Assembly (NCBI GenBank): GCA_017462505.1
Contig: JAFTQY010000055.1
Location: forward strand, 1 to 33,744
Origin: Clostridia bacterium
GTDB lineage: Bacteria > Bacillota_A > Clostridia > Christensenellales > Borkfalkiaceae
Length of the DNA: 33,744 nucleotides
Direction of reading: 5' to 3'
Shown: positions 28,711-33,744 of the stretch, in pieces
How positions within the stretch are numbered: the stretch's first letter is position 1
Layout of the letters: the number at the start of each line of letters is the position of its first letter
The notes under the pieces: generated by a model
The model's input: the letters and a program-made list of their open reading frames with translations, nothing else
What the model was told of the DNA's origin: nothing
The model's database searches: none
Program-made: the position numbers and the translations under genes

Positions 28711-30831
28711 ATGTTACCGCAAATCGTTAAAAAACAAAAAATGCCCGAAAAACAGTTTCCCCAAGCTTGGCAAACGGTGATTTTCAGAAATTACGGCTAC
28801 GTTTCCACCGATAAAATTGCAAAAACGCTCGGCTGTGACGAGGAAACAATTGTGCGCGAGGCGGCGCGTTTGGGGCTTGCAAACGTCGTTTACGATAAAA
28901 ATTGGGAAGAAAAGGGGTATCTTACCCTCATTCGGCATAACTGGTATTTGTTCAATTATCGACAATTGACTACGCTCCTTGGGTATACGGAAGAAAAGCT
29001 CGACTTTTTGTTAAAGGAAGAGGATTTTTTGTTTGTCAAGCTCGGTTGGACAAAGCCCGAATGTCCCGAAATTTCGTATGCGCCCTTGACGGACGACGAA
29101 ATTGAGGAAACGCAGCGTATTGCAAAGACGGTGTCGCGGTATATCGCCGCGCCTAAAATCGCACCCTTTGACTTTTTTGCAAATACTTTCTTGCCCAGCG
29201 CGCAAACGCAAGAAAAATCGGACGGGTTGCGCCTTGTGCACGGGTATATCACGCCGGGCGGCGACGCATTTTCGGTGGATTGCGATACATATTTGTCGGA
29301 CGAATTATTGTCGGCGTATCGTTCGCAGGGCGTAAACGCGCTTTGGATGCACGCGCTGCTGTCTTCGCTGTCCTTTTATCCGTTTAAACCGTCCCTTTGC
29401 GAGGGGTACGAAAGACGTCGGGAAGAATTAAAGCGTATTCTTGCAAAATGCCATAAATACGGCATTAAGTTGTATTTGTATTTTAACGAGCCAAGATGTC
29501 TGCCCACGGCGGATTTTGGGAAATACGCCCATTTAAAGGGGGACAGCGAGGGGTTAGATAGCGCGCTGTGTTTTTCCAAACAGGAAACCCGCGATTATCT
29601 GTATAACGAGGTAAAGGATCTGCTGGAAAACGTGCCCGATTTGGACGGGATCTTGACGATTACGATGAGCGAAAATCTCACCCATTGTAAATCCCGTATC
29701 CACAGCGGCAGACAAACGCTCTGCCCGATCTGTAAGGATATTCCCGCCTACAAATTAGCCTCGGACGTCAACAACGTAATTATGCGGGCAATCCGTGACA
29801 GCGGCGCAAAAACAGAGCTTATCGCCAACCTTTGGGCTTGGTCGCAAATGATGGGTTTTAGCAACGCCGATTTGAAAAATGGCATTGCAAACCTCGACAA
29901 GGATATCGGCGTGTTATGCGTCAGCGAGTTTGATTTGGAATTTGAAAAAGGGGGCGTACAGGTGCGCCTTGCCGATTATTCGATTTCCAACCCCGGACCT
30001 AGCGAATTTACTAAACTCGGTTTCGCTTATGCGAAAGAATACGGACATAAAATTCATGCCAAAATTCAGGTTTGCAACAGTTGGGAGTGTTCCTGCGTGC
30101 CCTATTTGCCCGTCTTTGACCTTGTCAAAACGCACCTTGAAAACCTTTCCGCGGTGGGGGTAAACGATTACATGCTGTCTTGGACGCTCGGGGGATATCC
30201 CGCGCCGAATTTGTCCTTGGTCTCCGCGCATAATCAGGGCGTTTCCTTGGACGAATGGTACAGGGAATATTACGGCGAAAATGCAAAAACCGTGCATCGC
30301 GGCGTGCAAAGGATTTGCGACGGGTTTGAAAATTATCCCTTTGCCATCGACCCGTTGTACATGTCGCCGAAAACGCTCGGTCCTGCCAACCTTTGGAGTA
30401 AGGAACGGGAATACAATACCTCGACCATGACCTGTTATGCGTTCGACGATTACGAAACTTGGATAAATCCCTATCCGTACGAAACGTACGTGTCCCTCTT
30501 TGAAAAGCTTTTGACGGGTTGGCAAGAGGGGATCGCTATTTTAAAAACCGCTACGCCCACGCACGAAACGGACGAGCTTATCCGCATGGCGGAGGCGGCG
30601 TATATCCATTTGCGTTCGGACTGGTTGCAAACCCGTTATGCTTATTTAAAGCGCGACTGGGCTAAAAATGAAAGAGAACTGCGCGAAATTATCGACGTTG
30701 CGCGAAAAGAGACGCTACGTTTGATAGACCTCATGCGAGAGGACGCGCGTATCGGTTTTGAAGCCTCGAACCAGTATTTTTACGCTGACAGACACTTGAT
30801 CGAAAAGATAATCAATTTGGATGATTTATAA
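28711..30831 (+). CDS. Putative cytoplasmic glycoside hydrolase, GH20-like TIM barrel
   Basis: The 706-residue protein lacks a signal peptide and is probably cytoplasmic. Residues about 20-50 (YVSTDKIAKTLGCDEETIVREAARLG) look like a helix-turn-helix. The centre reads as a (beta/alpha)8 barrel: GVNALWMHALLSSLSFYPF, GIKLYLYFNEPRCLP, then DGILTITMSENLTHC (about 311-325), whose Glu is a candidate catalytic acid, followed by CPIC as a possible metal site, and ELIANLWAW. A helical C-terminal domain follows (about 590-700). The pattern recalls GH20-like hexosaminidase relatives in gut bacteria, but the substrate and even the exact family are uncertain. AAAGGATAAACT precedes the ATG. No clear promoter was found; the gene follows the acpP terminator. 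Confidence 0.6.
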   Translation: MLPQIVKKQKMPEKQFPQAWQTVIFRNYGYVSTDKIAKTLGCDEETIVREAARLGLANVVYDKNWEEKGYLTLIRHNWYLFNYRQLTTLLGYTEEKLDFLLKEEDFLFVKLGWTKPECPEISYAPLTDDEIEETQRIAKTVSRYIAAPKIAPFDFFANTFLPSAQTQEKSDGLRLVHGYITPGGDAFSVDCDTYLSDELLSAYRSQGVNALWMHALLSSLSFYPFKPSLCEGYERRREELKRILAKCHKYGIKLYLYFNEPRCLPTADFGKYAHLKGDSEGLDSALCFSKQETRDYLYNEVKDLLENVPDLDGILTITMSENLTHCKSRIHSGRQTLCPICKDIPAYKLASDVNNVIMRAIRDSGAKTELIANLWAWSQMMGFSNADLKNGIANLDKDIGVLCVSEFDLEFEKGGVQVRLADYSISNPGPSEFTKLGFAYAKEYGHKIHAKIQVCNSWECSCVPYLPVFDLVKTHLENLSAVGVNDYMLSWTLGGYPAPNLSLVSAHNQGVSLDEWYREYYGENAKTVHRGVQRICDGFENYPFAIDPLYMSPKTLGPANLWSKEREYNTSTMTCYAFDDYETWINPYPYETYVSLFEKLLTGWQEGIAILKTATPTHETDELIRMAEAAYIHLRSDWLQTRYAYLKRDWAKNERELREIIDVARKETLRLIDLMREDARIGFEASNQYFYADRHLIEKIINLDDL

Positions 30832-30841
30832 GCAAAAAACG

Positions 30842-30890
30842 AGCAAAAACGCCTAAATTCAAACGGTTTGGGCGTTTTGTTTTGCTTTTT
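30842..30890 (+). terminator. Terminator after the glycosidase gene
   Basis: AAAACGCCTAAA pairs with TTTGGGCGTTTT, the stem being extendable by AGCAAAA/TTTTGCT, followed by Ts. The arms are about 30843-30857 and 30867-30886. Confidence 0.75.
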
Positions 30891-30903
30891 CGCGCGCAAA
30901 CGT

Positions 30904-30932
30904 TTGCTTAAAACGTTTTTATATGGTATAAT
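30904..30932 (+). promoter_or_regulatory. Promoter of the ABC-F gene
   Basis: TTGCTT (30904-30909), a 17-base spacer and TATAAT (30927-30932), with GAGGTG just before the ATG at 30964. Confidence 0.75.
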
Positions 30933-30963
30933 AAGCAGCGGAATAAAAATTTTGAGGTGTTTT

Positions 30964-32541
30964 ATGTTACAGGTTACGGGCGTGTCCCTGCAATTTGGCA
31001 GCAAAAAACTGTTTGAAGACGTTAATTTGAAATTTACAAAGGGGAATTGTTACGGTATTATCGGCGCAAACGGCGCGGGTAAATCCACCTTTTTAAAGGT
31101 GCTTTCGGGCGAGCTTGAACCCCAAAAGGGCTCGGTTTCCATGGATAAAAACGAGCGTATGTCCGTTTTGCAACAAAACCAAAATATGTACGACAACGAA
31201 ACGGTTTTGCGTACGGTTATGCTTGGGTATAAACGGCTTGTCGAAATCATGGACGAAAAGGACGCGCTGTATATGAAGCCCGACTTTTCGGAAGAGGACG
31301 GCGTAAAAGCGGCGGAGCTTGAAAGCGAATTTGCCGAAATGAACGGCTACGACGCGGAATTTCAGGCGGCGCAGCTTTTGAATGCCCTCGATATTCCCGA
31401 AGAAATGCATTATTCGCCCATGAGCGAGCTGGACGCAAAACAAAAGGTGCGCGTATTGTTGGCGCAGGCTTTGTTCGGCGACCCCGACGTATTGCTTTTG
31501 GACGAGCCGACGAACAACCTCGACATTAAGACGGTAAGATGGCTGGAAAATTATTTGATGGATTTTGAAAACACCATTATTATCGTTTCCCACAACCGTC
31601 ACTTCCTTAATAAAGTATGTACGAATATCTGCGACGTGGACTTCGGTAAGATCAATATGTACGTAGGTAACTACGATTTTTGGTATCAAACGAGCCAGTT
31701 GCTCGCCCGTCAGCAGAAAGAGCAAAATAAAAAAGCGGAGCAACGCGCCAAGGAATTGCAGGAATTTATCGCGCGCTTTGCGGCAAACGCGTCCAAATCA
31801 CGTCAGGCTACGTCCAGAAAGAAAGAGCTTGAAAAGCTCACGATCAACGATTTCAAACCGTCGCTTAGAAAATATCCCTATATCGATTTTAAATTTGAAA
31901 AGGATATCGGCAACGATATTTTGATGGTAGAGGGGCTGACGAAAGAGGGGTATTTCAAGGATTTGTCCTTTACCGTACAGCACGACGAAAAGATCGGTAT
32001 CGTTTCGAATAAGAGCACTACGGTCACCATGCTCTACGATATTTTGATGGGCAAGGAACAGCCCGACGCCGGTACGATCCGTTGGGGCAAGACTATTTCC
32101 GTTTCCTATTTCCCGCAAAACAACAACGAATATTTCTTGGGTTGTGATTTGAACCTTGTCGAGTGGCTTTCGCAATACTCCAACGACCATTACGAAGAAT
32201 ATCTTCGCGGTTGGCTGGGCAGAATGTTATTCTCGGGCGAAGAGGCTTTAAAACAGGCAAAGGTGCTTTCGGGCGGTGAAAAGGTACGCTGTATGCTTGC
32301 CAAAATGATGTTGGAGGGGAGCAATTTCCTCATCTTCGACGAGCCGACCAACCACCTCGACCTCGAATCGATCACCGCGCTCAACAACGGTTTGAGCCAT
32401 TATAAAGGGTGCATGTTGCTCACGTCGCACGACCAAGAATTGATGAATACCGTTGCAAACCGTATTATCGAAATCAACGACAAAAAGACGTACGATCGCA
32501 ACGTTACGTACGACGAATATATCGACGAAACGCACGCGTAA
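30964..32541 (+). CDS. ABC-F family ATPase (YkpA/YbiT-like)
   Basis: The 525-residue soluble protein has two nucleotide-binding domains joined by a charged P-site tether linker (about 235-290). ABC-F proteins bind the ribosomal E-site and affect translation. NBD1 has Walker A GANGAGKST (about 36-44), Walker B LLLDEPTNNLD and switch His SHNRHF, but its signature reads SELDAKQKV. NBD2 has signature LSGGEK, Walker B FLIFDEPTNHLD and SHDQE, but its Walker A is broken (IVSNKSTTVTM). Split degeneracy of this kind occurs in YkpA-like members, so one composite ATP site may remain. A longer in-frame start at 30868 would run through the promoter, so ATG 30964 is used. Confidence 0.92.
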   Translation: MLQVTGVSLQFGSKKLFEDVNLKFTKGNCYGIIGANGAGKSTFLKVLSGELEPQKGSVSMDKNERMSVLQQNQNMYDNETVLRTVMLGYKRLVEIMDEKDALYMKPDFSEEDGVKAAELESEFAEMNGYDAEFQAAQLLNALDIPEEMHYSPMSELDAKQKVRVLLAQALFGDPDVLLLDEPTNNLDIKTVRWLENYLMDFENTIIIVSHNRHFLNKVCTNICDVDFGKINMYVGNYDFWYQTSQLLARQQKEQNKKAEQRAKELQEFIARFAANASKSRQATSRKKELEKLTINDFKPSLRKYPYIDFKFEKDIGNDILMVEGLTKEGYFKDLSFTVQHDEKIGIVSNKSTTVTMLYDILMGKEQPDAGTIRWGKTISVSYFPQNNNEYFLGCDLNLVEWLSQYSNDHYEEYLRGWLGRMLFSGEEALKQAKVLSGGEKVRCMLAKMMLEGSNFLIFDEPTNHLDLESITALNNGLSHYKGCMLLTSHDQELMNTVANRIIEINDKKTYDRNVTYDEYIDETHA

Positions 32542-32569
32542 GCGACAAAACAAACAAAATAAATACACA

Positions 32570-32606
32570 AACGGCAACTTTTTAACAGAAAGCTGCCGTT
32601 ATTTTT
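32570..32606 (+). terminator. Terminator after the ABC-F gene
   Basis: AACGGCA (32570-32576) pairs with TGCCGTT (32594-32600), extended by CTTT/AAAG after one mismatch, and followed by ATTTTTA. Confidence 0.8.
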
Positions 32607-32629
32607 ATCACTTTTTCGGCATTTTTTGC

Positions 32630-32702
32630 TCGATTATTGAATGTTTTGACAAAAATAGACACAATATTGTACAATATTTTTAAAATATAATTCAATAATC
32701 GA
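32630..32702. promoter_or_regulatory. Inverted-repeat region upstream of spo0A
   Basis: TCGATTATTGAAT (32630-32642) and ATTCAATAATCGA (32690-32702) are perfect 13-bp inverted copies. Between them lies a perfect 16-bp palindrome, AATATTGTACAATATT (32663-32678). The promoter TTGACA-N18-TACAAT sits inside. These are likely protein-binding sites or a cruciform-prone element; the factor is unknown. Confidence 0.5.
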
Positions 32703-32719
32703 TTTACAAATGTCAAAAT
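32643..32719. promoter_or_regulatory. Candidate 0A boxes in the spo0A promoter region
   Basis: On the minus strand TTTGTCAAAAC (32643-32653) matches TTTGTCRAAAA at 10 of 11 positions and overlaps the first -35. On the plus strand AATGTCAAAAT (32709-32719) matches 8 of 11 and lies in the spacer of the second promoter. Autoregulation by Spo0A-P is known in Bacillus and is plausible here. Confidence 0.45.
32646..32675 (+). promoter_or_regulatory. spo0A promoter P1 (distal)
   Basis: TTGACA (32646-32651), an 18-base spacer and TACAAT (32670-32675). The -10 begins in the centre of the 16-bp palindrome. Confidence 0.5.
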
Positions 32720-32731
32720 TTAAGGTATAAT
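32703..32731 (+). promoter_or_regulatory. spo0A promoter P2 (proximal)
   Basis: TTTACA (32703-32708), a 17-base spacer and TATAAT (32726-32731). It immediately follows the right arm of the inverted repeat. Confidence 0.7.
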
Positions 32732-32792
32732 AGTGACACTTCCGATTGCGACGGGCAAAAGGGAAATAAGAAATTTATTAAGGAGGACCGAA

Positions 32793-33554
32793 ATGAAAAC
32801 GAATTCGGTGATTTTATTAGAATCGAACAGCGCGATTTTGGCGCAATTAAAAGAGGCGTTGGACGAGAGTAAGGATTTTCAAGTATTATACGCAGGCGAA
32901 GACGGCGACGAGGGTATAAAACAAATTTTGCAATTCAAGCCCGATTTGGTGATTGCGGATATATTTTTAAGGGGGACGGACGGTTTTGGCGTGATCAACA
33001 CGGTAAAAAAGACTTGGTCGGACGTAAAAATCGTTATGATCGGGGTTGCAAACGACGACATGACCGAAAAAGCAATGGCGGCAGGCGCGGCGTATTACAT
33101 AGTAAAACCCTTTTCAATTGCAACCGCAATGGAACGCCTGCGCGAGCTGTTAAAAGCAAAACCGACGGAAGAGCGTTCGACGGCGCTTCCTAGAAAACAC
33201 CCGATGACAACGGAAGAAAAAATCAGCGAAATTTTTATTTCGATCGGTATTCCGCCGCACATTAAAGGGTATGGATATTTGCGCGAGGGGATCAAAATGA
33301 CGATCGATAAGCCGTACATGATCAACAGCGTGACAAAGGAATTATATCCGTCGATTGCGAAAAAATTTGCCACCACGCCCAGCAAGGTCGAGCGTGCAAT
33401 CCGCCATGCGATAGAGGTCGCTTGGAACAGGGGACGTATCGACGCGATCAGCGCAATTTTCGGCTCGCGTATTTATCTGGGCACGGAAAAACCAACGAAT
33501 AGCGAATTTATCGCGCTTGTCGCGGACAAGCTGATTTTGGAAAATATGATGTAA
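32793..33554 (+). CDS. spo0A: Sporulation master regulator Spo0A
   Basis: The 253-residue response regulator has a receiver domain (1-120) and the unmistakable Spo0A DNA-binding domain (about 145-253), with VERAIRHAIEVAWNRG and KPTNSEFIALVADKL. It binds TGTCGAA boxes when phosphorylated and controls entry into sporulation. The phosphoacceptor Asp56 (IADIF) and Lys105 (VKPF) are present. The acidic pocket Asp10-Asp11 of Bacillus Spo0A reads Glu10-Ser11, and the conserved Thr is Gly84, so phosphorylation chemistry may be altered. AGGAGG at 32781-32786 sets the ATG; an earlier in-frame start lies too close to the promoter. It stands alone, not beside spoIVB as in many Firmicutes. Confidence 0.95.
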   Translation: MKTNSVILLESNSAILAQLKEALDESKDFQVLYAGEDGDEGIKQILQFKPDLVIADIFLRGTDGFGVINTVKKTWSDVKIVMIGVANDDMTEKAMAAGAAYYIVKPFSIATAMERLRELLKAKPTEERSTALPRKHPMTTEEKISEIFISIGIPPHIKGYGYLREGIKMTIDKPYMINSVTKELYPSIAKKFATTPSKVERAIRHAIEVAWNRGRIDAISAIFGSRIYLGTEKPTNSEFIALVADKLILENMM

Positions 33555-33571
33555 ATATAAACGACAAAAAA

Positions 33572-33605
33572 AGAACGGCTGCGTTTTGCAGTCGCTCTTT
33601 TCTTT
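33572..33605 (+). terminator. Terminator after spo0A
   Basis: AGAACGGCTGC pairs with GCAGTCGCTCT (one G-T pair and one mismatch), followed by a T-rich run. Confidence 0.8.
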
Positions 33606-33609
33606 GTAC

Positions 33610-33744
33610 AGCAACAACCGCGAGTGGGAACTCGCGGTTGTCAAAAACCACCAGCTGTGCTGGTGGCAAATAGCTTTAGCTTCAAGCTTACCATCTGGTA
33701 TACAAAAAAGCTCCTCCGTGCTAAACTGTATGTAAGGCTCGCGA
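33610..33744 (-). other. Non-coding block of serial hairpins at right edge
   Basis: ACAACCGCGAG (33614-33624) and CTCGCGGTTGT (33631-33641) form a perfect 11-bp stem. CCACCAGC (33648-33655) and GCTGGTGG (33659-33666) form a perfect 8-bp stem. Read on the minus strand, weaker small stems (ACCAGATGGT near 33692-33701, AGCTTGAAGCT near 33679-33689) come first, then the two strong ones with T-rich sequence between. This resembles the end of an IS200/IS605-like element or the 3' part of a structured RNA entering from the right. No transposase or TnpB is visible, and no gene is supported. Confidence 0.35.

Noticed and set aside
30868..30963. Earlier in-frame start for the ABC-F gene
   Set aside because: The segment contains a terminator and a promoter, and homologues start at MLQVTGV-like sequence.

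Overview
The window looks like chromosomal core DNA from an anaerobic, potentially spore-forming Clostridia-type Firmicute, perhaps near Christensenellales. That placement is inferred from gene content. It rests on spo0A, the class III (oxygen-sensitive) ribonucleotide reductase nrdDG, pta-ackA acetate fermentation, a ylxY-type deacetylase next to an M16 peptidase, DUF1934 and YceD/L32 neighbours, strong AGGAGG-type ribosome sites and a BspA-like leucine-rich-repeat lipoprotein. No prophage, CRISPR array, transposase or recognisable defence island is visible. Accessory-looking DNA is confined to the two edges and to the intergenic patches around 1250-1420 and 8030-8110.

Layout. 1-1480: a hairpin block, a BspA-type lipoprotein and small dispersed repeats. 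1504-4112: an operon of a DUF1934 protein, a metallo-beta-lactamase-fold hydrolase and a divergent Rho. Its promoter carries two tandem Spo0A boxes exactly 10 bp apart at the predicted transcription start. 4312-7210: nrdD-nrdG behind two pairs of NrdR boxes. 7250-7933: an unrecognised membrane-anchored protein. 8142-9479 (minus strand): tRNA-Thr(CGT) and tmcAL. 9626-11838: pta-ackA. 11914-12553: yceD-rpmF. 12719-15581: a copper P-type ATPase with an in-frame CopZ-like tail, then an ArsR-type regulator. 15641-28305: a long same-strand run of uvrC, a HAD phosphatase, a U32 protein, mutS2, ylxY-like, M16 peptidase, two base-repair genes and tex. 28395-30831: acpP and a glycosidase-like protein. 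30964-32541: an ABC-F ATPase. 32793-33554: spo0A. 33610-33744: a second hairpin block.

How parts work together. spo0A and the rho operon may form a circuit: Spo0A-P would repress rho at abrB-like tandem boxes, and spo0A itself has 0A-like boxes in its own promoter region. Both proteins are divergent. Rho lacks the usual catalytic Glu, and the Spo0A receiver has lost part of its acidic pocket. nrdDG supplies dNTPs anaerobically under apparent NrdR control. The 15.6-28.3 kb run is rich in nucleic-acid maintenance genes. The most testable observations are the 0A-box control of rho, the double NrdR pairs, the nested copZ start within copA, and the leaderless uvrC promoter.
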